Assembly (NCBI GenBank): GCA_035542775.1
Contig: DATKKX010000520.1
Coordinates: 1 to 17,947 of the forward strand
Reading direction: 5' to 3'
Origin: DATKKX01 sp035542775
GTDB taxonomy: Bacteria > Planctomycetota > Phycisphaerae > UBA1845 > UTPLA1
DNA: 17,947 bases
Part shown: positions 7,378-14,800 of the stretch, piece after piece
Layout of the letters: each line of letters opens with the position of its first letter
How positions within the stretch are numbered: position 1 is the stretch's first letter
Translations under genes and position numbers: made by a program
Notes under the pieces: generated by a model
Databases searched by the model: none
Told to the model about the DNA's origin: nothing
What the model saw: the letters and a program-made list of their open reading frames with translations, nothing else

Positions 7378-8352
7378 ATGCGCGAACCAGCACAACAACG
7401 GCGCCAAGCGTTGCTTCTCGCGCAGCGAGGGGCGAAGCTTGCGCCGCCCACCATTAGATGTACTCGGGCTGCCGCCGCCCTACTAGAGGTAGTGCTTTCG
7501 CTCAGCATACTCCTCATCGCCATGTCGGTGGTGGGATTGACCTTCCGCAACGGGGAGCGGAACGTCGAGCTCTCGGATCACATCACGCGGGCGATGATGA
7601 TGACTGATCGGCTCGTGGAGGAGATCGATACCAACCAGCTCAAGTTCGATGCGAGGGAGCAGTGGGACTCCTTCGGGGAAGAAGCACCCCCGGGCATGTC
7701 GTGGCGGGTGGTGGTCAATCCACACGAGGAGATCAGGGGCCTCCTGGACATTGATATCTACATCTACCTGGGGAATCCGGACGCCTCGGCGGAAGATCAC
7801 CAGCTTGTGTTGTATACGCGATTGCAACGGCCGGAGCCGAAGGGGATCGACTTCGAGAAGGACTTCGGCTTTGATCAGGATCAACTCCAAGTGCTGACGG
7901 ACGCGATTCCGGGCGGATCGGCAGCCTTTGACCTGACCAATTTCGATCCGCGGACGCTCGCCTCGATGAATCTGGACCAACTCGTGGAGATGCTCCCGGC
8001 CCTCGTGCAGATGTTCGGCGGCAATCTCACCGGTGGCGGCCAACTCGACGCCATCCTGCAGGCCATCCAGAAGGGAGACATGAACGCGCTGCAGAACCTG
8101 GCCCAGCAGGCCTTGGATCAGTCCGGCCAGCAAGGGACAGGTACGGGAACCGGCGGCGGCAAGCAAGGCGGCAGCACGCAGGGAGGGCAGAGCACCACCG
8201 GCGGGCAAGGTTCGCAGGGCGGCAAGACCTCCTCGGGCGGCGGCACCACCGGCGGCGGTGCCGGCAGCCAGGGCAAGACTCCCCCGAGTGGCGGATCGGG
8301 CGGGAAACAGCCACAGAATCCGACGAACCGGTCTGGCGGAGGGCGGAAATGA
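7378..8352 (+). CDS. gspI: GspI-like minor pseudopilin with long Gly/Gln/Ser/Thr-rich tail
   Basis: A 32-residue leader precedes AALLEVVLSLSILLIAMSVV, a prepilin helix with Glu5 and the LLEV.....I.....V pattern of GspI, followed by E.SDHITRAMMMTDRLVEEI. GspI is the central minor pseudopilin of the tip complex with GspJ and GspK. It has 324 residues against about 125 for typical GspI. After the pilin head comes a helical, Leu/Asp-rich extension (about 170-246), then a tail of nearly 80 residues made almost wholly of Gly, Gln, Ser and Thr. ATG 7378 is preferred; an in-frame GTG at 7366 adds four residues. The stop overlaps the gspJ start (ATGA, 8349-8352). Identity is supported by order and helix; the extensions have no recognisable fold. 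Confidence 0.8.
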   Translation: MREPAQQRRQALLLAQRGAKLAPPTIRCTRAAAALLEVVLSLSILLIAMSVVGLTFRNGERNVELSDHITRAMMMTDRLVEEIDTNQLKFDAREQWDSFGEEAPPGMSWRVVVNPHEEIRGLLDIDIYIYLGNPDASAEDHQLVLYTRLQRPEPKGIDFEKDFGFDQDQLQVLTDAIPGGSAAFDLTNFDPRTLASMNLDQLVEMLPALVQMFGGNLTGGGQLDAILQAIQKGDMNALQNLAQQALDQSGQQGTGTGTGGGKQGGSTQGGQSTTGGQGSQGGKTSSGGGTTGGGAGSQGKTPPSGGSGGKQPQNPTNRSGGGRK

Positions 8353-9311
8353 TCACTCCAACGCCGAACAACCGGTACGCGGCGCGTCGGTCATACTTGC
8401 CGCGGCCCTCGCTACGCGAGAGGCGGCGAGCGGCCAGACGGCGCGCGGTCACACTGGTCGAGTTGCTGCTGGCTCTGGGCCTGCTCGTGCTGGTTTCGGG
8501 CATGATGTTCGCGTTTTACGACGCGTCGTTGAAATCCCGCGACTATGGCCATCGCAGAATGACCGACGATCAGCTCGCCCGCGTGATCGCCATGAAGATC
8601 GCCGAGGAGATCCGGTCGGCCAACGCGTTCGTACCAACCGTCGGGCCGGGCATCAGCGGCGAGAGAAGGCTGTTGACGATTCAGACGGTGGTGTTGCCGG
8701 ACAAAGAGCTGTTCTGGCAGCGTTCCATCAAGGACGAACCGTTGCCCGCGGAATGCGACATACGGCAGGTTCAGTATTACCTCGCCTACGACGAGGACGC
8801 GAGTTACTCGTACCCCGACGGGACAGAAGCGGCGGCGCCGCTGGGGCTGGTGCGGCGCGAGATCAAGACGCTCTACCAGCCTTCCCAGCTTGAGAACAAG
8901 GCCCAGAGCGTGGATTTGGACTTATTCTCCTCGGAAATGAAATATCTGCGCCTTCGCTATTTTGACGGGATTGACTGGTTGAACAAATGGGACATCGGCA
9001 CTGACGTCGAGGGCAAGACGGGTAATTCGTTGCCGCAGGCCGTGGAGGTGACGGTTGGCTACACTCCACTTGCGCCGGAGGACAAGAACAAACTCGAGCT
9101 GCAAGACGAGGATCAGGATCTGCAGTTGGCCGAGCCGGAGCCCTACTCACCGGAGACCTTCACGGTGGTGGTTCGCCTGCCGCAAGCGGATACGTTTTTC
9201 GGGTCGCGTCTGATGCGGGCCCAGCGGCGTTCGCGGATGGGCGTCGGCTCCAGCGGCTTTGGCAGTAGTGGCATGGGCAGCAGCGGAGGATCCAGCCACG
9301 GTGGCTTCTAG
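8349..9311 (+). CDS. gspJ: GspJ-like minor pseudopilin
   Basis: The basic 33-residue leader (ending ARRRA) is followed by VTLVELLLALGLLVLVSGMM, with Glu5 and Ala at -1, then a globular pilin domain with the RMTDDQLARVIAMKIAEEIR helix. Order after gspI and before gspK, and size, fit GspJ, which forms the tip complex with GspI and GspK. The 320 residues exceed the usual 200. The last 26 or so residues are a Gly/Ser/Met/Phe-rich tail with repeating GSSGxGSSG units. The start ATG overlaps the gspI stop by 4 bases, with GGAGGG just upstream. The sequence encoding its tail doubles as a possible ribosome-binding site (GGAGGA, 9285-9290) for an upstream gspK start. Confidence 0.8.
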   Translation: MITPTPNNRYAARRSYLPRPSLRERRRAARRRAVTLVELLLALGLLVLVSGMMFAFYDASLKSRDYGHRRMTDDQLARVIAMKIAEEIRSANAFVPTVGPGISGERRLLTIQTVVLPDKELFWQRSIKDEPLPAECDIRQVQYYLAYDEDASYSYPDGTEAAAPLGLVRREIKTLYQPSQLENKAQSVDLDLFSSEMKYLRLRYFDGIDWLNKWDIGTDVEGKTGNSLPQAVEVTVGYTPLAPEDKNKLELQDEDQDLQLAEPEPYSPETFTVVVRLPQADTFFGSRLMRAQRRSRMGVGSSGFGSSGMGSSGGSSHGGF

Positions 9312-9369
9312 TTCTGACAACAGGGCGATGGCGGGGTCTCGCGGCAGGCCGACGGTCCTTCTCAGCGTC

Positions 9370-9374
9370 AGGAG
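9370..9374 (+). promoter_or_regulatory. Shine-Dalgarno favouring the short gspK leader
   Basis: AGGAG stands 7 bases before ATG 9382. A competing site, GGAGGA at 9285-9290, stands 10 bases before GTG 9301, which would overlap gspJ and add 27 residues. Known GspK leaders are very short, so 9382 is preferred. Confidence 0.55.
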
Positions 9375-9381
9375 AAGGGGC

Positions 9382-11223
9382 ATGGGTCGCGTTCGTCGCG
9401 GGCTGCTCCTGCTCGTCGTGCTGGTGATGATCGCGTTGTTGGCCCTGCTGGCGGCGAGCTACGCGTTCATGGTCAACGCGAATTTGAGCACGGTGATGGC
9501 CACTCACCATCGATTTCAGGCCCGGATGGCGGCCGACGCCGGCATTCAGCGGGTCATCGTGTTGCTGCGCAAGAACCCCGAGGACCCGGAGTACACCGAC
9601 GATCTCAACCGGTGGTTCGACGATCCCAACCAGTTTCAGGGAGGCCTGGTGTACGGAACGGAGGGCAAGGACAAGCTGGTGGATCGTAGGGAGGAGGACA
9701 CCACCTACGATCCCAAAGCCAATGCGGCGTGGCGGTACAACCTGGTGGCGCCGAACTACGACGAGCCCGGCACGGTGCGGTACGGCATCACGGATGAGTG
9801 CTCGAAGCTGGATATCAACCAGGCCACGGAGACGCAGCTTCGCCGGCTGTTTGCGACGGTGATACCGCAGGATTCGGAGCACGAGGTCGACATCGACGTG
9901 CTGGTGGATTCGTTGCTGGACTGGCGGGAATCGGGGTCGGGGTCGGGCTCGTTGGCGGGGCTGTTGCCGTTGCCGACCAGCGCCCCGGCCGGCGCGCCGA
10001 CCAGCGCGCCCGCGAGCGGCGTAACGCAGTCGGGGGCCACGGGGCCGGCGCCGCGGCCGAAAGGGGCCAAGGATCAGTACTACATGGCCTTGACTCCCCC
10101 GTACCGATGCAAGGGCGCCCCGTTTTCAACGGTGGAAGAGCTGCTGCTGGTGCGGGGCTTCACCGGGTGGGTGCTGTTCGGCGAGGATTACAATCGCAAC
10201 GGATTGCTGGATCAGAACGAGGACGACGGAGACGCGACCTTCCCGCCGGACAACGCCGACGGCCAGCTTTTCTGCGGCGTCGCTCCGTTCCTGACGGTGT
10301 GGTCGAAGGAATGGAACACGTCGAACAACAACCGTCCGCGGATCAACCTCAATCTGCCGGACACGCAGAAACTGCAGGAGATGCTGGAGAAGGAGTTCGA
10401 CTCCAACATTGTCAGCTATGTTATGGGGGTTCGCGGTTCGGGGAAGATGTTTAACAGTGTTATGAATCTGTATCCGGCGCCGCCTCCGCCGACGACGCAG
10501 CCGGGAGATGAAGCCGACCAGAGCAAGAACCCCACCACAACACAGCCCAAGGACACCAAGAAACCGCCGACCAGCCAGCCCACGTCGGGTCCGGCAAGTT
10601 CTCAACCGACCAGTGAAAACGCTGAGGGCAATGGCGCGGGTTCTTCCGATGAAGAGCAGTCAGAAAACGCGTCCGAGAAGCCGCGCACGCTGAAGCTGCC
10701 GACGTACCAGAATCTGACGGACGAGGTGCCGCCGGGAACCCCCGAGACCCTGCCGCTGATACTGGACCGGCTGACCGTGGCGCCGATGCCGGCGTTCACC
10801 GGGCGCATCAATTTCAGTACCGCGCCTCGCGAGGTGTTGAGCGCCATCGAGGAGCTGACTGAGGCGGACGTAGACGCGATCGTCGCGGCGCGGCGGGAGC
10901 TGACCGGTGTGGAAAAGGCCACCCCGGCATGGCTGGTGACCAAGCACGTGCTGGATGAAAACAAGTTCCGTGTGCTGTTGGACGGCAAGGACATGATCGA
11001 GCCCAGGCCCGGCGGAATCATCACCAGCAAGTCGTCGGTGTATCGCGTGGAGGCCCTGGGCTACGCGGACCACTTGGGCGTGGTGGAGCGGATTAACGTG
11101 GTGTTTGAGATGCGAGGGCCGATCGCGCAGGTGCTCTACCAGCGCAATCTGACCGGTTTGGGCCCGGCCTACAACCCTCACGGCATCGACCGCCGTGGCA
11201 TGATGAACAACAGGCCGAAGTGA
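9382..11223 (+). CDS. gspK: minor pseudopilin GspK with EF-hand loop and Pro/Thr/Ser-rich linkers
   Basis: GspK caps the pseudopilus tip. The leader MGRVRRG is followed by LLLLVVLVMIALLALLAASY, and as in other GspK there is no Glu5. The pilin start is followed by the GspK core: YGITDECSKLDINQATETQL, then VDSLLDWRE, then APFSTVEELLLVRGFT, and near the C-terminus RINFSTAPREVLSAIEEL with VYRVEALGYADH. From 9382 it has 613 residues, nearly double the usual 320. The extra length is a Ser/Ala/Pro/Gly linker (about 183-229), an EF-hand-like loop at residues 269-280, and a Pro/Thr/Ser/Glu-rich linker (about 364-438) splitting the core. GspK in enterobacteria is known to bind calcium, so a calcium site fits. 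The stop overlaps the next start (GTGA). Confidence 0.88.
   Translation: MGRVRRGLLLLVVLVMIALLALLAASYAFMVNANLSTVMATHHRFQARMAADAGIQRVIVLLRKNPEDPEYTDDLNRWFDDPNQFQGGLVYGTEGKDKLVDRREEDTTYDPKANAAWRYNLVAPNYDEPGTVRYGITDECSKLDINQATETQLRRLFATVIPQDSEHEVDIDVLVDSLLDWRESGSGSGSLAGLLPLPTSAPAGAPTSAPASGVTQSGATGPAPRPKGAKDQYYMALTPPYRCKGAPFSTVEELLLVRGFTGWVLFGEDYNRNGLLDQNEDDGDATFPPDNADGQLFCGVAPFLTVWSKEWNTSNNNRPRINLNLPDTQKLQEMLEKEFDSNIVSYVMGVRGSGKMFNSVMNLYPAPPPPTTQPGDEADQSKNPTTTQPKDTKKPPTSQPTSGPASSQPTSENAEGNGAGSSDEEQSENASEKPRTLKLPTYQNLTDEVPPGTPETLPLILDRLTVAPMPAFTGRINFSTAPREVLSAIEELTEADVDAIVAARRELTGVEKATPAWLVTKHVLDENKFRVLLDGKDMIEPRPGGIITSKSSVYRVEALGYADHLGVVERINVVFEMRGPIAQVLYQRNLTGLGPAYNPHGIDRRGMMNNRPK
10186..10221 (+). 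other. EF-hand/dockerin-type calcium loop encoded within gspK
   Basis: The twelve residues DYNRNGLLDQNE place Asp, Asn, Asn, Gly, Leu, Asp and Glu at loop positions 1, 3, 5, 6, 8, 9 and 12, a full EF-hand consensus. More acidic residues and a second D-rich stretch (PPDNADGQ) follow. Confidence 0.7.
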
Positions 11224-13151
11224 AGATGATGCGTATCGGACTGGGTAGCAAAAAGCTGTTGGCCATCGACTGGGACGCGAGGAACCTGCGCCTGGTTCTG
11301 GTTCGGCGGCGGATCGACGGCGTCGATCTGCTCAAGGCGGTGTCGATTCCGGTGCCGCCGGACGTGAAGATGGACGATGCCGAGGCGCTGGGCGCGTTCG
11401 TCCGTGAAGCAGTGCGCCAGGCGCGGGTGGGCGTGAGGCAGGTCCTGATGAGCATCCCGCGCGATCAGGTGGTGCTGAACGCCCTGGATTTGCCGCCGAC
11501 TCCGCCGGAGGAAATGGCGGCGATCGTCCAGTTCCAGATCGTGAAGGAGCTGCCCTTCGGCATTGAGCAGGCCACGCTGGATTTTGCGATGGGGGCGGAC
11601 TGCAACCCCAAGGAACCGTTCAGCGTCCTGGTGGCGGCGGTCCGGAACGAGCAACTGGCCTTCTATCGCAAGGTGGCCTACGAGGCCGGCCTGTCGGTCG
11701 AGCGGATCGGACTGCGCCCGCACGCCAATCTGGTCGCGGTGACGGCCAAGGCCCCCGAGCACAAGAGCAAGACTCTGCTGTTGATCGAGGTCGGCCCGCA
11801 GTTGACGGAGATCGACGTCATCCGCAACGACACGCTGGTGTTCAGCCGCGCCGCCTCGGTGGCGCTGCCGGAGTACGGCGACATTGCCGCGGCGCGCCTG
11901 GACGACAGCCGCATCGCCTCGGTCGAAGTCCGCGATCGCGAGCCGGAAGAGACGGACCGCCGCTCGGTCAACAACCTGATGGTGGAGATCGTGCGGTCCT
12001 TGGAGGCCCATCGGGCGACGGACCCGAGCCTCAACGTGGACCGGATCGTGGTGTGCGGCGCCTCCGGAATCGAGCCGCAACTGTCCCAGATGCTGGCGGC
12101 GCGGTTCGCCGCACAGGCCGAGCTGTACTCGCCGGAGCGGATCCTGGATCTCACCCCGCAACGGGCCAAGGAGCTTCGCGGCTTCAGCGCCGCCCTGGGG
12201 CTGGCCATGGAGCACGGCCAGAGGGAGCTGGAGTCGTTCGACTTTCTGCACCCCAAGAAGCACGTCAGCAAGCGCGCCGTTCAAATGAAGAAGATGCCGA
12301 TCGCCGTGGCGACGGTCCTGCTCTTCGTCGGGTCGGCGGTGGCGTCCTATCTGCAGTACGTCCGCCCGAAGCAGCAGGAGATCGACGTGCTGAACAAGCT
12401 GATGGAGCCCAATCGCAAGGCGGTGAAGGACATCGAGGAATTCAAGGCCCAGGTGGAGGCGCTGGAGGACTGGCGGGACTCCGAGCAGTACTGGCCCGAG
12501 GTGCTGGTGAGCCTGTCGGCGAATTTTCCGCCGGACGACGAAGTGGTCGCGACGCAGATGGAGTTTGAATCCCACCCCAAACCGCAGGCCGCCGCGCGAG
12601 AGGGCCGGATGCGGGTCGGGCTGCGGACCGCCGTGCTGGGCAAGGTCAACGAGATCAGCACCAAACTGCGCGATATGGGCTACACGGACGTGAAGACCGG
12701 CAAGGAGATGCCCATCACCGGCCGGCGCGGCGCAGGCAAGTACCAGACCGAGACGGGAGTGGAGGCGATATTGCCGCCACGGCCGAAGCCGAAGGCGAAA
12801 AGCGAGGAAGCCGGCCGGGGAGAAGCCCTGTCGCCGGCCAGCGGCGCCGGGGAGACGCCGTCGAAGCCGGCCCGGACTCCGCCCTCCGAACAACCGCCGC
12901 CGGAATCCGCCGAAGCCCCCGCGGAGGAGACGGCCGGTCCCACGACGGAAATGCCGGCCCAGCCGCCCGAGGGCGAGCCCGCCGTCCCGCCTGAAGTCAC
13001 CCCGAGTGACGAGTCCATGGCACCGCAGCCGGAGAATGTCGAGCCGGAGGTCGCGGAGCAGGCCACCACCCAGCCGGCGGAAGCGCCGCCCGCGGAAGAA
13101 GGTTCGGACGAATCGCCATCGCCGGAAATGGATCAGGGGGACCAGCCATGA
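11220..13151 (+). CDS. gspL: GspL-like assembly protein (PilM-type ATPase fold, membrane helix, PilN-like domain)
   Basis: The cytoplasmic part (about residues 12-340) has the actin-like PilM/GspL fold: LLAIDWDARNLRLVLV at the first phosphate loop, LMSIPRDQVVLNALDLP, VQFQIVKELPF, and VVCGASGIEPQLSQML. One membrane helix lies near 359-381. A periplasmic coiled-coil and PilN/GspL-like domain follows (VLVSLSANFPPDDEVVATQM onward). GspL recruits the ATPase GspE and couples it to GspF and GspM. Residues 518-643 are a Pro/Glu/Ala-rich acidic tail not found in classical GspL (about 400 residues). GTG 11220 overlaps the gspK stop; ATG 11226 or 11229 would shorten it by two or three residues. In type IV pilus systems PilM and PilN are separate proteins, so the single chain favours GspL. 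Confidence 0.82.
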   Translation: MKMMRIGLGSKKLLAIDWDARNLRLVLVRRRIDGVDLLKAVSIPVPPDVKMDDAEALGAFVREAVRQARVGVRQVLMSIPRDQVVLNALDLPPTPPEEMAAIVQFQIVKELPFGIEQATLDFAMGADCNPKEPFSVLVAAVRNEQLAFYRKVAYEAGLSVERIGLRPHANLVAVTAKAPEHKSKTLLLIEVGPQLTEIDVIRNDTLVFSRAASVALPEYGDIAAARLDDSRIASVEVRDREPEETDRRSVNNLMVEIVRSLEAHRATDPSLNVDRIVVCGASGIEPQLSQMLAARFAAQAELYSPERILDLTPQRAKELRGFSAALGLAMEHGQRELESFDFLHPKKHVSKRAVQMKKMPIAVATVLLFVGSAVASYLQYVRPKQQEIDVLNKLMEPNRKAVKDIEEFKAQVEALEDWRDSEQYWPEVLVSLSANFPPDDEVVATQMEFESHPKPQAAAREGRMRVGLRTAVLGKVNEISTKLRDMGYTDVKTGKEMPITGRRGAGKYQTETGVEAILPPRPKPKAKSEEAGRGEALSPASGAGETPSKPARTPPSEQPPPESAEAPAEETAGPTTEMPAQPPEGEPAVPPEVTPSDESMAPQPENVEPEVAEQATTQPAEAPPAEEGSDESPSPEMDQGDQP

Positions 13152-14680
13152 ATCCACGAGAACGGATCCTGGCGAGCGTCATCGGCGCCGCGCTGGCCCT
13201 GGTAGTGATCTACTACGGCATCAACTACCTCTTCATCAATCCGCTGCGCAATGCCGACGTGGAGCTTACCTCCCTGACCCAGGAACAGCGCGAGATCGAC
13301 GGCAAGATGGCCTCGCGGGAGGTCCTCGCGGCGCGATGGGTGAAGTACGTCGGACAGACCTTCGATCCGGCCGATGCCCTGGACCGCTTCGGCGTGGACC
13401 TGAAGGAGATCTGCAAGCGCCACGGTTTCGAGGGGGCCGTCTTCCAGCCGAGCACAGGATCCCTCATCGGGCCGAAGACCAAGATCAAGACGGTGGCCCA
13501 CCGCATCAGCGTGGACGGGACGTTCCCCAACGTGATCTCCTTCCTGCGGGACATCTATCAGACGCCGTACATGAACCAGATCACGAAGCTGAGCATCATT
13601 CCACAGGAGGCGAAGGCCGGCCGCAACATGGTGAGGGTGGAACTGACGGTGGAGACGCCGGTTCTGCCGCAGGTCGACAAGAAGAAGATTCCCGAGGTGG
13701 CCGTCGCCCGAACGATGGGGCCCGAGCTCGAGAAGACGCTGCCGCCTTTCCGGGAGCATCTGCTGGACGACGACGCCTACCAGGTGCTTACCGAGCGGAA
13801 CATCTTCCGCGCCTATGAGCCGCCGCCGAGCAACATCGTGATGATCGAGAACCAGGACTGGAAGGACGTGGTGGCCCACATCGCGTTCTCCTGGGAAGAC
13901 AAGGCCTCGGGCCCGCCGATCATCAAGGCGATTCCCAAGAAAGGGAGCGTATCGATCGAGGGCAAGGGGGACGTGGCCGAGGTCCAGGGCAGCTATGCCG
14001 ACGGCGAGAGCTTCGGCCCGAAGCGGTTTGAATTCGGCACCAAGAAGGACTGGGTCTATCAGGTCGCGGCCCACCATCCGCCGCCCCCGCCGGAGGTGAT
14101 CGATCTGGCCGTCGACAACAAAGACTCGGCGACCATCCAGCTCGAGGTGAGGGTGAACGGCAAGGACGGAAAGTCGAAGACCGAGCCGACCATGATCTTC
14201 GAGCCGGGCCGCTTTGACGTCCGTGAGTACAAGGACGTGACCAATCTCACGGTGACGGCGAAATACGCGTCCGGCAAGCCGGCATCGCCGCAGACGTTCA
14301 CGCCGTCGGTCAGCAAGCTGACCTACACCGTTCCGCCAGAGCCCGCGGAGGCGGTCGCGGTCACACCGCAGCAGGCTCCGGTGGCGGATTCGCCGCCGGA
14401 TCCGACCTACACAGTGACGGCCCTGCTGACCTATGAGGAGGTTCAGGAGATGGTCGCATCCAGCCAGACCTCGGACCGAAAGGTTATCCGGGCCGGCGAG
14501 GCCGGAGCGGTGGACGGAGGGACCTTGCTGGCGGTCCATCCGCTGGGCGGCGTGGTGAAGATGCCGACCGGTAATTTCTACATTTATCCGTTGGGAAGGA
14601 AGTTCACTCAGCGCGTCAAGCTCGCCGCGGCCAACGAGACGGAGCTGCCTGAAGCCATCGACCGCTGGTCCCGCGAGTGA
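13148..14680 (+). CDS. GspM/PilO-like platform protein with large periplasmic extension
   Basis: A short cytoplasmic N-terminus and one membrane helix (about residues 9-31) lead into a PilO/GspM-type region: a coiled coil, then GVDLKEICKRHGFE, ISVDGTFPNVISFLRDIYQT and the closing strand VRVELTVETP, ending near residue 175. Such proteins pair with GspL in the inner membrane. The protein then continues for about 330 residues, to 510 in total, where GspM and PilO end near 160-210. The extension has TERNIFRAY (E216-F220), like the start of GspC homology regions, Pro-rich linkers, two beta-rich stretches, and a C-terminal region ending in GGVVKMPTGNFYIYPLGRKF. ATG 13148 overlaps the gspL stop (ATGA) and has GGGGG seven bases upstream. 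The N-terminal assignment is moderately sure; the extension may stand in for GspC but is not identified. Confidence 0.65.
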   Translation: MNPRERILASVIGAALALVVIYYGINYLFINPLRNADVELTSLTQEQREIDGKMASREVLAARWVKYVGQTFDPADALDRFGVDLKEICKRHGFEGAVFQPSTGSLIGPKTKIKTVAHRISVDGTFPNVISFLRDIYQTPYMNQITKLSIIPQEAKAGRNMVRVELTVETPVLPQVDKKKIPEVAVARTMGPELEKTLPPFREHLLDDDAYQVLTERNIFRAYEPPPSNIVMIENQDWKDVVAHIAFSWEDKASGPPIIKAIPKKGSVSIEGKGDVAEVQGSYADGESFGPKRFEFGTKKDWVYQVAAHHPPPPPEVIDLAVDNKDSATIQLEVRVNGKDGKSKTEPTMIFEPGRFDVREYKDVTNLTVTAKYASGKPASPQTFTPSVSKLTYTVPPEPAEAVAVTPQQAPVADSPPDPTYTVTALLTYEEVQEMVASSQTSDRKVIRAGEAGAVDGGTLLAVHPLGGVVKMPTGNFYIYPLGRKFTQRVKLAAANETELPEAIDRWSRE

Positions 14681-14800
14681 AGCGACCGACAGCGGTCTTG
14701 CGGTGTATGAGAGATGTCCTCTGATAAGACGACACGGCGATCGGAAGCATGCGGGGGAACGAGGGGACGGCGTGCCCACGGTCGTTGCGGAGGCTTGACC
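14681..14800. other. 120-base gap before the secretin gene
   Basis: Only a small hairpin GACCG-ACAG-CGGTC (14684-14697) just after the stop codon is seen, without a T-run. The gap ends with GGAGG (14789-14793), 7 bases before the gspD ATG. No clear promoter was found. Confidence 0.4.

Noticed and set aside
7089..7457. 122-codon plus-strand open frame spanning the gspH-gspI gap
   Set aside because: It runs into gspI in another frame, has no recognisable domain and an Arg/Ala-rich composition typical of random GC-rich frames.
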